Of a DNA stretch of 64,000 nucleotides, positions 9,149 to 18,170 are shown piece by piece. The notes beneath the pieces are model-generated. The model was given only the letters and a program-made list of their open reading frames with translations, was not told where the DNA came from and ran no database searches. The position numbers and the translations under genes were made by a program. The DNA is taken from positions 2,551,501 through 2,615,500 of the forward strand of contig NZ_JAVQLW010000001.1 in the NCBI RefSeq assembly GCF_031822435.1. The letters run 5' to 3'. Every line of letters begins with the position of its first letter. Positions within the stretch are counted from its first letter, which is position 1. Source of the DNA: Paracoccus sp. MBLB3053. GTDB lineage: Bacteria; Pseudomonadota; Alphaproteobacteria; Rhodobacterales; Rhodobacteraceae.

Positions 9149-9472
9149 ATGCCCAAAGAGGAATGGGGCACGAAGCGCCTGTGCCCCCACTGTGCGACCC
9201 GCTTTTACGATCTGAACAACGACCCGATGACCTGCCCGGCCTGCGGCAATGTCATCACTCTGGAAAGCCTGACCAATGGTCGCTCGCGTTCGCTGATCTC
9301 GGAAAAGAGCGCCGCCCAACGCAGCAACCAGAATGACCTGGTGGATGACGAGGATCTCGATGACGACGCCGATACCGGCGATCTCGACGACGATCTGCTG
9401 GACGATGACGACGATGACGGTGATGTTTCGCTGGACGACATCGCCGACGTGGCGGACAACGACGAAGAGTAA
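9149..9472 (+). CDS. TIGR02300 family protein: zinc ribbon with acidic tail
   Basis: A 107-residue protein found across alphaproteobacteria. The N-terminus has two CxxC knuckles (LCPHC and MTCPAC, separated by ATRFYDLNNDP), a zinc ribbon. The last ~50 residues are extremely acidic, with runs of Asp (DDDADTGDLDDDLLDDDDDDGD). Function is unknown; the acidic tail could mimic nucleic acid or bind basic proteins. It is a single-gene unit, divergent from the peptidase gene and closed by a strong terminator at 9500. Confidence 0.92.
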   Translation: MPKEEWGTKRLCPHCATRFYDLNNDPMTCPACGNVITLESLTNGRSRSLISEKSAAQRSNQNDLVDDEDLDDDADTGDLDDDLLDDDDDDGDVSLDDIADVADNDEE

Positions 9473-9499
9473 TTTCTTCCGTTGATCGGCGAATGAATT

Positions 9500-9532
9500 G
9501 CCCCGGTTGGAGTCTTCCAGCCGGGGCTTTTT
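9500..9532 (+). terminator. Rho-independent terminator of the TIGR02300 gene
   Basis: A 12-bp stem (GCCCCGGTTGGA / TCCAGCCGGGGC, one G-T pair) with the 4-base loop GTCT is followed by TTTTT. It begins 28 bp after the stop codon. Confidence 0.92.
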
Positions 9533-9550
9533 CTCGTCCTCCGCGCAAAG

Positions 9551-9575
9551 AAAAAGGGCGCCCCGCAGGACGCCC
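9551..9575 (-). terminator. Rho-independent terminator of carD
   Basis: Read leftwards, GGGCGTCC pairs with GGGGCGCCC around a short loop and is followed by TTTTTC. It lies ~26 bp after the carD stop, back to back with the TIGR02300 terminator. Confidence 0.8.
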
Positions 9576-9601
9576 CATCTCAATCGGATCGGCTCGGTGG
9601 C

Positions 9602-10111
9602 TCAGGCCGCGCGGGTCAGCAAGACGGCATCGACCTTCTTCTGCGCGCCCGCCTCGTCCATGCCGCCGACGGCGGCGACTTCGCGGGTCAGACGGTCAAG
9701 GGCAGCCTCATAAAGCTGACGCTCGGAATAGGATTGCTCGCGCTGATCGTCCTGACGGTGCAGATCGCGGACCACCTCGGCAATCGACATCAGATCTCCC
9801 GAATTGATCTTCTGTTCGTATTCCTGGGCGCGGCGCGACCACATGGTGCGCTTGACGCGAGCCTTGCCCTTCAGCGTGTCCAGAGCCCGCTCGACCAGGT
9901 CGGGGCTCGACAGTCCACGCATGCCGATTTCGGAGGCGCGCGCCGTCGGGACACGCAGGGTCATCTTGTCCTTGTCGAACGAAATGACGAACATCTCGAG
10001 GCGCAGGCCCGCGACCTCTTGCTCTTCGATCGAAACGATACGACCCACGCCATGGGTCGGATACACCACGAAATCATCGGGGCGGAATTCGGTCTTCTTG
10101 GCTTTCGACAT
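9602..10111 (-). CDS. carD: CarD family transcription regulator (RNA polymerase-interacting)
   Basis: A 169-residue regulator. I start at ATG 10111 (MSKAKKTEFRPDDFVVYPTHGVGRIVSIE), preceded by GAAGGAAG; an upstream in-frame ATG at 10168 would add 19 unlikely residues. Residues ~10-70 are the RNA polymerase beta-binding Tudor-like domain shared with TRCF; the rest (TLKGKARVKRTMWSRRAQEYEQK ... GDLMSIAEVVRDLHRQ) is the helical domain with the tryptophan that stabilises the open promoter bubble in CarD/CdnL. Known members activate rRNA and housekeeping promoters, including in Rhodobacter. Monocistronic by its flanking terminator. Confidence 0.95.
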   Translation of the reverse strand: MSKAKKTEFRPDDFVVYPTHGVGRIVSIEEQEVAGLRLEMFVISFDKDKMTLRVPTARASEIGMRGLSSPDLVERALDTLKGKARVKRTMWSRRAQEYEQKINSGDLMSIAEVVRDLHRQDDQREQSYSERQLYEAALDRLTREVAAVGGMDEAGAQKKVDAVLLTRAA

Positions 10112-10493
10112 TGAGCTTCCTTCACAGCAGCGCCAGTCTTTGGCGCAAAAGACCCACAGGCCAGGCAAAAAGCCCCGGCCTTTGGGCCACCATTAATGTT
10201 TGTGCATACCGGACCGGGCAGTCGGTCTGGGCAAGGCAGCATCGCCGTTCAGGCCCCTAACGAAGCCCAAACGGCGATTTATGTCAGGTTTATATCACAA
10301 AAATCGCCTCAGATCAAAGCACGGCTGAGGCACTGTGTTCACAATGATGGAGGTAAGGGTTTCCCTTATCCCACAAAGCTTTATCCGAATGACCTTATGC
10401 GGCGCATCAAATTGCGATGCCCGAATCATGGGCGTCGTGACGCACGGTCGGTTTGATTTCGCCTCGGCGTGGCAGCCTGCTCGCAGGCCGAAA
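10112..10493. other. Intergenic stretch between carD and fdxA, no gene seen
   Basis: This 382-bp stretch has no ORF that I believe. The part next to carD must hold its promoter. At 10171-10189, read leftwards, GCCC and GGGC flank a short loop followed by TTTTT, a possible weak terminator for transcripts arriving from fdxA. At 10456-10490 an interrupted repeat (GATTTCG ... CGAAATC) could form a long hairpin just after the fdxA stop. Confidence 0.45.
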
Positions 10494-10832
10494 TCAATCG
10501 CCCTCGCCCGGCGCTTCCGAGAAGTACTTGTCAAGCTTGCCCGATTGGCCGTCCATCTCGGCATAACCGGGCATCGGATCTTTCTTGCGGGTGATCACGG
10601 GCCAGAGCTCGGAATATTTCCGGTTGAACTCGACCCATTTCTCCATGTCCGGCTCGGTGTCGGGCCGGATCGCGTCTGCAGGGCATTCGGGTTCGCAGAC
10701 GCCGCAATCGATGCATTCGTCGGGATGAATGACAAGCGTATTCTCACCCTCGTAGAAACAGTCCACGGGGCACACCTCAACGCAGTCGGTGTATTTGCAC
10801 ATGATGCAGTTATCGGTGACGACGTAGGTCAT
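10494..10832 (-). CDS. fdxA: Seven-iron ferredoxin FdxA
   Basis: A 112-residue electron carrier. The N-terminal [17 protein letters not shown] and the following [12 protein letters not shown] supply the cysteines for one [3Fe-4S] and one [4Fe-4S] cluster, as in Azotobacter-type FdI. The C-terminal extension ([32 protein letters not shown]) is that of alphaproteobacterial FdxA. It sits in the cytoplasm and donates low-potential electrons; the partner is not shown by context. It lies 168 bp after the S4-domain gene and may be part of the same leftward transcript. Confidence 0.95.
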   Translation of the reverse strand: MTYVVTDNCIMCKYTDCVEVCPVDCFYEGENTLVIHPDECIDCGVCEPECPADAIRPDTEPDMEKWVEFNRKYSELWPVITRKKDPMPGYAEMDGQSGKLDKYFSEAPGEGD

Positions 10833-11000
10833 GGCGGCAAGCTATCCTGTTTCTTGGCGGCTAGTTACGCCCGAAGACGAGATCATTCAAGGCCGGGAGA
10901 GCCGAAAAGACGTGCATCTTCCCGAGCCGTCACAGAACGGAACATTGGTTCAGGGATCATGCCCAACCACGGGAAACGATCCCGGTACGCTCGACGATCG

Positions 11001-11276
11001 CTACTCGATTTCCTCGTATAGCGTTGCCGCCTCGCTGGCGGGGCCACGGCGTTCGCCCAGCATCAGCACCTTGAGGCTCCGCACCCGGCCATGGGCCGCA
11101 ACGGTGATGGTATCACCGTGACGGACGATCTGGGCGGGTTTCGAGCAGGGTTTCCCATTCAGACGCACCCCGCCTCTGCCGACCGCCTCGGCGGCCAGCG
11201 TCCGGGTCTTGAACAGACGGGCGTGATGCAGCCACCGATCAAGGCGAAGGGTGGCTGCATCCTTGAGTTCACTCAC
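11001..11276 (-). CDS. hslR: S4-domain RNA-binding protein, Hsp15-like
   Basis: A 91-residue RNA-binding protein. Residues ~10-60 (LRLDRWLHHARLFKTRTLAAEAVGRG, VRLNGKPCSKPAQIVRHGDTI) form the S4 fold of heat-shock protein Hsp15, which in E. coli binds stalled 50S subunits carrying nascent chain-tRNA. The start is a GTG at 11276 whose bases overlap the TGA of the helicase gene (GTGA), a typical coupled arrangement. Coupling with a Suv3-like helicase suggests a joint role in RNA or ribosome handling. Confidence 0.88.
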   Translation of the reverse strand: MSELKDAATLRLDRWLHHARLFKTRTLAAEAVGRGGVRLNGKPCSKPAQIVRHGDTITVAAHGRVRSLKVLMLGERRGPASEAATLYEEIE

Positions 11277-14182
11277 GACTTGTTCTTGAGCGCCGCAAGG
11301 ATCGCGAAGGGGCTGTCGGGATCGATCTTCTTCTCGGCCTTTGGCGGGCGCGCTTCGAAGCTCTTGGGCCCATCATGGCGAGACTTGCCCTTGCCATCGT
11401 GACGCGGCTTGCCCTTGGGGCCGCGTTCCTGGCGATCGCCACGGCCCTTGCCGTCGAAACGCGGCTTGCCCTGGCCGGCACCGGCATCGCCCGAGGCATC
11501 GCGCTCACGGCGCTGTCCCCGTTCACCCTGCGGACGGCCCTGGCGTTCTCCACCACGGTCGGGACGACGGTTGCCCCGCGGACGCGGTGCCCAGGTGAAG
11601 GTGTAGAAGACTTCCATCTCGGCGGCGGCGTCAGCGCCTTCCTCGGCAGTGGCTTCTCCGGCCTCGACATCCGCGGCCTTGCGGGCGGCCTGCTCGGCTT
11701 CCCACTTGGCGCGGGTCTCGGCGGCCAGAACGCTTTCCTCTTCGGTCAGCGGACGCTCGTGATCGACGGCTTCCGGGGCAGGTTCGGCAACGACCGGGGC
11801 CGCTTCGGCCCGGGCCTTTGCGCGCTCCCCCTTCTCGGCGTGATAGCCAAGACCCTGCATCAGGCCCGAAAACTGCTCAAGCGTCATGCCGGTGATCGAA
11901 AGCATGTCGGCATTTGCTTCAAAGCCTGCCCGGCTGTCCTGGCTGCGAAGCATATCGGCCAATCTCTCGAGCATGTCGATGCGGATCGCGCGATCGCCCG
12001 CCGGATGATAGCCCGAGAGGGTGTAATAACCCTTGGGAACATCCGGGAGGTTCGGGATCGTCACCAGTCCTGGTGGCGGGCTTTCGGGGAATTCACCCAT
12101 GCCCTGTTCCAGGCCCCAGAGCACCAGGCGCAGGCGCGTCGGTGCGGGTTTCAACAGCGCGGGCTGGAAGATCGTGTACTGCCCGAAGCGCACGCCATGC
12201 TTGCGCAGCAGGCCCCGCGAATCCTGGTCGAGTTCCTTGACCTCGGTCGCCACGCCATCGCGCGGCACGACGCCCAGCGCCTCGACCAGGCGGAAGGCGA
12301 AGCCGCGGGCAAGGCCCGTCAGTGTCTCATCGTTCTTCAGCGCAATCAGCGGCTCGAACGCGGTCGCGACCTTGCGATCAATGAAATGCTGCAGCCGGCG
12401 CTTGACCTTCTCAGCAATCTCGGGACCAGCTTCCTCGTCGACGAACGCTTCGACGGCAGGCTTCAACGACTCCGAGCCCTTGACCAGCTTCCCGACGGCG
12501 GAGTTGCCCCACATGAGGCCGCCCTGTTCGGTAAAGTCCAGCTCGGTATCCGGAGCGTTGTAGAACCTGTCGGCCCGAAGATGGAATTCGGGGCGCAGTG
12601 CCTCATAGGCAGCACGCGACAGCATGCGCGCCTCGTCCCCGGTTGCGTTGGGATCGGCGCGGAAGCGGAATCCTTCAAGACGGCCGGCGAATTCGCCTTC
12701 TACCGTCACTTCGCCCTTATCGTTCACCTCGGCCAAAAGGCTCTCCTTCTGCTTGAGCCGGCGCAATAGTACGGACGTGCGCCGGTCCACGAATCTTTGA
12801 GTCAGTGCGGCATGCAGCGCATCCGACAAGCGATCTTCTACAGCGCGCGTCTCGGCGCGCCAATGGCTTTCGTCCGAAACCCAGCCACTACGCTGCGCGA
12901 CATAGGTCCAGGTGCGGATGAATGCCAAGCGTTTCGACAGGGTATCGATGTCACCTTGCACCTTGTCGATCCGCTTGATCTGGCCTTCCAGCCAGTCGCT
13001 GGGCACGCTTCCCGCCTGGAGGAACCCGAAGATCCGAGCGAGCAAGGTCGAATGCTCGGCCGGAGATATCCCACGGAAGTCGGGAATTCGGCAAACATCC
13101 CATAGCATCCGCACGTCCTTGGGATGGGACAGGCGATCGCGAATCTCGGGCATCGAACTCAGGGCTTTCAGCGCGCGCAGGTCGTCTGCTTCGCGTCCCC
13201 TGACAAGCCATTCGGATTGCGGTGCTGTCTCGAGGCTCTGGATCAGCCTGTCGATCGTGCCGTATTCCAGCACGGGGTTGCGCCACATCAGGCGCTGGAT
13301 CGGCTGGAACCGGTGGTTCTCGATCGCGTCGATCAATCCCTCGTCAAGATGGCCCGCATCTCCGGTGATCCCAAAGGTGCCCGGCTCGGTATGCCGCCCA
13401 GCGCGCCCGGCGATCTGCCCCAGTTCATGCGGGAAGAGGTGGCGATAGCGGCGGCCATCGAATTTCTCGGTTGCCGAGAAGGCGACATGGCGGATGTCGA
13501 GGTTCAGCCCCATTCCGATGGCGTCGGTGGCGACGAGGTAATCCACCTCGCCCTGCTGGTACATGGCGACCTGGGCATTCCGCGTCCGGGGCGAAAGCGC
13601 CCCCATGACAACGGCACATCCGCCCTTCTGTCGCCGTATAAGCTCGGCCGTGGCATAAACCTCATCGACAGAAAAGCAAACGATGGCGGAACGCGCCGGC
13701 ATTCGGCTGATCTTCTTCGATCCCGCCCAGCTCAACGCCGAAAACCGCTCACGTCGCATGAACTGCACCCCGGGCACCAGCGCGGCAATCGCCGGACGCA
13801 TCGTGTCGCTGCCCAACAGCAGGGTTTCATGCAACCCGCGCATGTTCATCAGCCTGTCGGTGAAGACATGCCCGCGTTCGGGATCGGCACAGAGCTGGAT
13901 CTCGTCCAGGGCGACGAAATCGGCACCGACCTCAGGCATGGCCTCGGTCGTGGCGACCCAGTACTGGACGCGATCGGGGACGATCCTCTCTTCCCCCGTG
14001 ACAAGAGCGACGACCGAGGGGCCGCGCGCCTTCACGATGCGGTCATAGACCTCGCGCGCGAGCAATCGCAACGGCAGCCCGATGACCCCGGTGCGATGTG
14101 CCAGCATCCGCTCGATCGCGTAATGTGTCTTGCCAGTATTGGTCGGGCCGAGAACGGCCGTAACGCGTGATCTGTCGTGCAT
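11273..14182 (-). CDS. Suv3-like superfamily 2 RNA helicase with basic C-terminal tail
   Basis: A 969-residue helicase. I start at ATG 14182 (MHDRSRVTAVLGPTNTGKTHYA): it places the Walker A GPTNTGKT at residues 12-19 as in the Suv3 family, and it lies 1 bp after the upstream TGA. Further motifs are VALDEIQLCADPERG (DExQ box), AVVMGALSPRTRNAQV and IGMGLNLDIRHVAFSA, and QIAGRAGR (motif VI). The C-terminal ~100 residues are low complexity, rich in Arg/Gly/Asp/Lys (RPRGNRRPDRGGERQG), a likely RNA-binding tail. Mitochondrial Suv3 unwinds RNA for degradation; bacterial homologues are common in alphaproteobacteria but little studied. It overlaps hslR by 4 bp. Confidence 0.9.
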   Translation of the reverse strand: MHDRSRVTAVLGPTNTGKTHYAIERMLAHRTGVIGLPLRLLAREVYDRIVKARGPSVVALVTGEERIVPDRVQYWVATTEAMPEVGADFVALDEIQLCADPERGHVFTDRLMNMRGLHETLLLGSDTMRPAIAALVPGVQFMRRERFSALSWAGSKKISRMPARSAIVCFSVDEVYATAELIRRQKGGCAVVMGALSPRTRNAQVAMYQQGEVDYLVATDAIGMGLNLDIRHVAFSATEKFDGRRYRHLFPHELGQIAGRAGRHTEPGTFGITGDAGHLDEGLIDAIENHRFQPIQRLMWRNPVLEYGTIDRLIQSLETAPQSEWLVRGREADDLRALKALSSMPEIRDRLSHPKDVRMLWDVCRIPDFRGISPAEHSTLLARIFGFLQAGSVPSDWLEGQIKRIDKVQGDIDTLSKRLAFIRTWTYVAQRSGWVSDESHWRAETRAVEDRLSDALHAALTQRFVDRRTSVLLRRLKQKESLLAEVNDKGEVTVEGEFAGRLEGFRFRADPNATGDEARMLSRAAYEALRPEFHLRADRFYNAPDTELDFTEQGGLMWGNSAVGKLVKGSESLKPAVEAFVDEEAGPEIAEKVKRRLQHFIDRKVATAFEPLIALKNDETLTGLARGFAFRLVEALGVVPRDGVATEVKELDQDSRGLLRKHGVRFGQYTIFQPALLKPAPTRLRLVLWGLEQGMGEFPESPPPGLVTIPNLPDVPKGYYTLSGYHPAGDRAIRIDMLERLADMLRSQDSRAGFEANADMLSITGMTLEQFSGLMQGLGYHAEKGERAKARAEAAPVVAEPAPEAVDHERPLTEEESVLAAETRAKWEAEQAARKAADVEAGEATAEEGADAAAEMEVFYTFTWAPRPRGNRRPDRGGERQGRPQGERGQRRERDASGDAGAGQGKPRFDGKGRGDRQERGPKGKPRHDGKGKSRHDGPKSFEARPPKAEKKIDPDSPFAILAALKNKS

Positions 14183-14183
14183 G

Positions 14184-14897
14184 TCAGGCGTCCGTGCCCT
14201 TTGTCTTGTCTTCGAGACGCTCCACCGCGTCGGCAGCATCTTGTTGGTGCGGATGGATCTTGAGGCTTGCCCGATACGCTGCCAGAGCGCGCTCGTCATC
14301 CCCCAATTCCTCGAACATCAGGCCCAATTGGGTCAGCGCGGCGAAATGACGAGGCTCGACGGCCAGAACATGTGCAAGATCGTCGATGGCCGGTCCGAAT
14401 TTCCCGGCGAGATAGAAGGACACTGCACGCAGATGCCATCCGGCGGCGAAATCGGGCGCGTGATCGGTAAGGGCGGTCAGGTGGCCGATCGCGGTGTCGA
14501 TCTCTCCCGCGTCGAGCGCAGCTTCGCCCCTTTTGTAAAGCAGGTCCATGCTCGCAGATCCCGAACGCGACCAGATCCTGAGGATATCGCTTTCGGCGCG
14601 TTCCCAAGTCTGACCGTCCGGTTGGGCGAGTTCGGCAAAGAGCATGTCCAGATCTTCACGTTCGCGACGCAAGGCATCCGCACTGGGCACCGAGGGCTCG
14701 GCCGGTTCGAGTTCCGGTTCGTCCTGCGAGTGAGGCGAATCACTTTCGGGCAGCTCGCCTCCCGGTGGGGGCACCTCGCCCTGATCCGGGGCCGTGAAGG
14801 GCAATTCCGCTTGCGCAAGCGCAGGACTCACCATGACGGGCGTCAGGATCATCCCTGCCGCAACGGCAATATAGCAAAGGGGCCCTAGCCAACGCAT
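14184..14897 (-). CDS. Exported tetratricopeptide-repeat protein
   Basis: A protein of 237 residues if started at ATG 14897 (MRWLGPLCYIAVAAGMILTPVMVSPALAQA), which gives a clean signal peptide ending ALAQA; an ATG ten codons earlier is possible. A Pro/Glu-rich linker (EVPPPGGELPESDSPHSQDEPELEPAEP) precedes about three TPR units near the C-terminus (ASMDLLYKRGEAALDAGEIDTAIGHL; FAAGWHLRAVSFYLAGKFGPAIDDL; FAALTQLGLMFEELGDDERALAAY). It probably acts in the periplasm as a scaffold. Its stop lies 1 bp before the helicase start, so TPR-helicase-hslR form an operon. Confidence 0.85.
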   Translation of the reverse strand: MRWLGPLCYIAVAAGMILTPVMVSPALAQAELPFTAPDQGEVPPPGGELPESDSPHSQDEPELEPAEPSVPSADALRREREDLDMLFAELAQPDGQTWERAESDILRIWSRSGSASMDLLYKRGEAALDAGEIDTAIGHLTALTDHAPDFAAGWHLRAVSFYLAGKFGPAIDDLAHVLAVEPRHFAALTQLGLMFEELGDDERALAAYRASLKIHPHQQDAADAVERLEDKTKGTDA

Positions 14898-14956
14898 AAG
14901 CTCTATGTAACTTTCCGCCCTACCCATTTCCAGACACAGTCAGGGGAGAATACGAA

Positions 14957-15241
14957 ATGAGCAAAGTGGTCGAGGCAGCCGTTGCCGCCCTGGACCCCAA
15001 AGCCAAGGGCTTTGACGGCACGGCCAAGTTCGTGATCGAAGGCGAAGGCTCGGTCTATATCGATGCCGAAGGCGCCCGCGCTGCCGATGACGAGGCCGAT
15101 GTGACCCTGACCGCCAGCCGCGAGACCTTCGAAGGCATGATGAACGGAGAGGTGAACCCCACCACCGCATTCATGACCGGCAAGCTGAAGGTTGACGGCT
15201 CTATGGGCACCGCCATGAAACTGGGCGCCCTTCTGGGTTGA
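14957..15241 (+). CDS. SCP2 sterol-binding domain protein
   Basis: A 94-residue single-domain protein. The sequence from ~20 on (GTAKFVIEGEGSVYIDAEG ... DVTLTASRETFEGMMNGEVNPTTAFMTGKLKVDGSMGTAMKL) matches the SCP2 fold, including the conserved NPTTAFMTGKLKVxG stretch. The fold has a hydrophobic tunnel that binds lipids or acyl-CoA. ATG 14957 follows GGGGAG. It is 10 bp upstream of a lysophospholipase-like gene, so both may handle membrane lipids. Confidence 0.92.
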   Translation: MSKVVEAAVAALDPKAKGFDGTAKFVIEGEGSVYIDAEGARAADDEADVTLTASRETFEGMMNGEVNPTTAFMTGKLKVDGSMGTAMKLGALLG

Positions 15242-15251
15242 TCCAAGGGCG

Positions 15252-16205
15252 ATGAAAATGACGCCCGCACCATTCAATACCCTCTTGCAAGATCCCCCAC
15301 CCAAGGCAGATGCCTTCTGGATGCGGGCCGAGGACGGGGTAAGGTTGCGGGCGGCACATTGGGCCGGGGACCGGTCAACAGGCACCGTCCTGCTGTTTCC
15401 CGGCCGCACTGAATATCTCGAAAAATACAACTCTCTCGCCCTTGATCTGAACGCCGCCGGGCTTGATGTCCTATCGCTCGACTGGCGCGGTCAGGGACTT
15501 TCCGATCGTCTGCTGTCCGATCCCCGGCCGGGTCATGTCGCCGGATTTGCAGATTACCGGCGTGATGTCGTGGAACTTGTCGTGACGGCGGATGAGCTTG
15601 ATCTGCCTCGTCCGTGGCATCTTCTGGCCCATTCGATGGGGGGCGCAATCGGCCTTGCCGCGCTTGATGCCGGTCTTCCTGTCCAGAGCGCCGTCTTTTC
15701 GGCTCCGATGTGGGGGCTCGATCTTTCGCGTCCGGTTCGACTTCTCGCCCACCTGATCACGGGGGCGGCCGAGCGGCTCGGACTGGGCCATTATCCCGCA
15801 TGGGGGTCTGGCGGCTATGAGCCCTTTGTCCTGAACCAACCTTTCCGCGGGAACCTTCTAACCACGGATGGGGCGCGCTGGGGACGATTGATCGCCGAGC
15901 TTGCAAGCTGGCCGGAAATCGGGATCGGCGGCGTTAGCAACCACTGGCTGCGGGAAGCCCTGGCCGAATGCCGTAGGCTTGGCGCGCTTTCCGCACCTGC
16001 GCAGCCGACGCTGGTCGCGCTTGGCAGCGAAGAGCGGATCGTGTCACCGGATGCGATCCGCTCGCGGCTCGATAGCTGGCCACAGGCAAAGCTCATGCTC
16101 CTGCCCGGCGCGCGCCACGAGCCGCTGATGGAGCGTGAAAGCATCCGCGAGCCGCTGGTTGAAGCAGTCATCGCCCATTTCCTGGCGCCACGGGAAGCCG
16201 TCTGA
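15252..16205 (+). CDS. Alpha/beta hydrolase, lysophospholipase/monoacylglycerol lipase type
   Basis: A 317-residue serine hydrolase of the PldB/Hydrolase_4 group. It shows GTVLLFPGRTEYLEKY (oxyanion-loop region), DWRGQGLSDR, and the nucleophile elbow LAHSMGG. The late Asp (LGSEERIVSPDAI) and His (LLPGARHEPLME) complete the triad. No signal peptide is seen. The Rhodobacterales homologues are annotated as lysophospholipase, but the substrate has not been shown here. Start ATG 15252 is 10 bp after the SCP2 gene; the pair is likely an operon. Confidence 0.88.
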   Translation: MKMTPAPFNTLLQDPPPKADAFWMRAEDGVRLRAAHWAGDRSTGTVLLFPGRTEYLEKYNSLALDLNAAGLDVLSLDWRGQGLSDRLLSDPRPGHVAGFADYRRDVVELVVTADELDLPRPWHLLAHSMGGAIGLAALDAGLPVQSAVFSAPMWGLDLSRPVRLLAHLITGAAERLGLGHYPAWGSGGYEPFVLNQPFRGNLLTTDGARWGRLIAELASWPEIGIGGVSNHWLREALAECRRLGALSAPAQPTLVALGSEERIVSPDAIRSRLDSWPQAKLMLLPGARHEPLMERESIREPLVEAVIAHFLAPREAV

Positions 16206-16304
16206 GCCCGTACTCCTGTCCTTTCACATGCCGCCAAGTCGCTTGGCAGGGTTGCAGCCCGCGCCCCGAACAGCCAAATCTTGGGGCAATCGAAAGGACA
16301 GACC

Positions 16305-18170
16305 ATGACGAAGCTTGCCACGATTCGCTTCCCCTCCCCTCTTGCGGGTCGCATTGTTCCCCGGGATGAAAACGCCCTTCCCGTCGCGGCAGAGACCGCA
16401 GATCTGGGCGCGCTTCCGGAATGGGACCTGACCGATCTCTACCCGGCGCCCGAATCGGCCGAGTTGACCGACGACATCGCCACGCTGCGCAAGGAATGCT
16501 GCCAGTTCTCGCGGGACTATGAAGGGCGCCTGGCCTCACTCGACGGAGCGAAGATGCTCGAATGCATCGAACGCTACCAGAATATCGACATTCTCGCCGG
16601 GCGGATCATGTCCTATGCGGGTCTCCGCTACTATCAGAACACGATGGATGGCGTACGCGCCAAGCAGATGGGCGATCTGCAGGACCAGATCACCGAGCAT
16701 ACGACGAAGCTCGTCTTTTTCAGCCTCGAATTCAACCGCATCCCCGACGCCCGCTACGAAGAGGTCTTCGCCGAGGATGGTGGCCCCGCGCGCTACAAGC
16801 CGGTCTTCGACCGGATGCGCGCGATGCGCCCCTATCAGCTTTCGGACGAGCTCGAACGGTTCCTGCACGACAATTCGGTCGTCGGCGCCGCGGCCTGGAA
16901 CCGCCTCTTCGACGAAACCACTGCCGGCCTGACCTTCAACGTCGACGGCGAGGAACTGGGCATCGAAGCCACCCTGAACCTTCTGACCGACCATGACCGC
17001 GCCAGGCGCGAGGCCGGCGCAATGGCGCTGGCCGAGGTCTTTGGAAAGAACATCAAGCTGTTCGCTCGCATCCACAACACACTCGCCAAGGAAAAGGCGA
17101 TCGAGGACAAGTGGCGCAAGATGCCGACGCCGCAGACCGCGCGGCACCTTTCGAACCATGTCGAACCCGAGGTGGTCGAGGCGCTGCGCAATGCCGTGAC
17201 CGCTGCCTATCCACGTCTCTCGCATCGCTACTACCGGCTGAAGGCGAAATGGCTGGGTCTCGACAAGCTGCAGGTCTGGGATCGGAACGCGCCCCTGCCG
17301 ACCGAAAGCCCGCGCCTGATCGACTGGCCCGAAGCGCGCGCGACCGTGATCGACGCCTATGCCGGCTTTTCGCCGAAGCTCGCCGAACTGGCCGAGCCCT
17401 TCTTCGACAAGGGCTGGATCGATGCAGGCGTGAAGCCGGGCAAGGCGCCGGGCGCCTTCGCGCATCCGACCGTGACGACCGTGCACCCCTATGTGCTGCT
17501 GAACTATCTCGGCAAGCCGCGCGACGTGATGACGCTTGCCCATGAACTTGGCCACGGCGTCCACCAGCGCCTTGCCGCTGGTCAGGGCGAATTGCTGGCC
17601 TCGACGCCTCTGACGCTGGCCGAGACGGCTTCGGTCTTTGGCGAGATGCTGACTTTCCGCGCGCTGCTCGCCAAGACGACCGAACCGGCCCAGCGCAAGG
17701 CGTTGCTGGCGGGCAAGGTCGAGGACATGATCAACACGGTCGTCCGCCAGATCGCGTTCTATGACTTCGAATGCAAGCTGCATGCCGCGCGTGCCCAGGG
17801 CGAACTGACGCCCGAGGACATCAACGCGCTCTGGATGTCAGTGCAGGGCGAAAGCCTTGGCGACGCCTTCGAGTTCATGCCGGGATATGAGACGTTCTGG
17901 ACCTATGTGCCGCATTTCGTCCACTCGCCCTTCTATGTCTATGCCTATGCATTCGGCGACGGGCTCGTGAACGCGCTTTATGCGGCCTACGAAGAGGGCC
18001 TGCCCGACTTCCAGGAAAAATACTTCGCCATGCTTTCGGCGGGGGGGTCGCAGCACCACAAGGAACTGCTTGCGCCCTTCGGGCTTGACGCTTCCGACCC
18101 GGCCTTCTGGGACAAGGGCCTGTCGATGATCGAAGGCCTCATCGACGAACTGGAGGCGATGGAGGAATGA
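16305..18170 (+). CDS. M3 family oligoendopeptidase (PepF type)
   Basis: A 621-residue zinc peptidase. I start at ATG 16305 (MTKLATIRFPSPLAG), preceded by GAAAGGACAG; the frame is open 24 bases further. The metal site TLAHELGHGVHQ (HExxH) with the downstream LAETASVFGE glutamate is that of family M3. The N-terminal helices and the motif ALPEWDLTDLYPAP match the PepF/M3B branch that cleaves cytosolic oligopeptides. It overlaps the following acetyltransferase by 4 bp (ATGA), and a dipeptidase follows, so this stretch may serve peptide turnover. Confidence 0.93.
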   Translation: MTKLATIRFPSPLAGRIVPRDENALPVAAETADLGALPEWDLTDLYPAPESAELTDDIATLRKECCQFSRDYEGRLASLDGAKMLECIERYQNIDILAGRIMSYAGLRYYQNTMDGVRAKQMGDLQDQITEHTTKLVFFSLEFNRIPDARYEEVFAEDGGPARYKPVFDRMRAMRPYQLSDELERFLHDNSVVGAAAWNRLFDETTAGLTFNVDGEELGIEATLNLLTDHDRARREAGAMALAEVFGKNIKLFARIHNTLAKEKAIEDKWRKMPTPQTARHLSNHVEPEVVEALRNAVTAAYPRLSHRYYRLKAKWLGLDKLQVWDRNAPLPTESPRLIDWPEARATVIDAYAGFSPKLAELAEPFFDKGWIDAGVKPGKAPGAFAHPTVTTVHPYVLLNYLGKPRDVMTLAHELGHGVHQRLAAGQGELLASTPLTLAETASVFGEMLTFRALLAKTTEPAQRKALLAGKVEDMINTVVRQIAFYDFECKLHAARAQGELTPEDINALWMSVQGESLGDAFEFMPGYETFWTYVPHFVHSPFYVYAYAFGDGLVNALYAAYEEGLPDFQEKYFAMLSAGGSQHHKELLAPFGLDASDPAFWDKGLSMIEGLIDELEAMEE

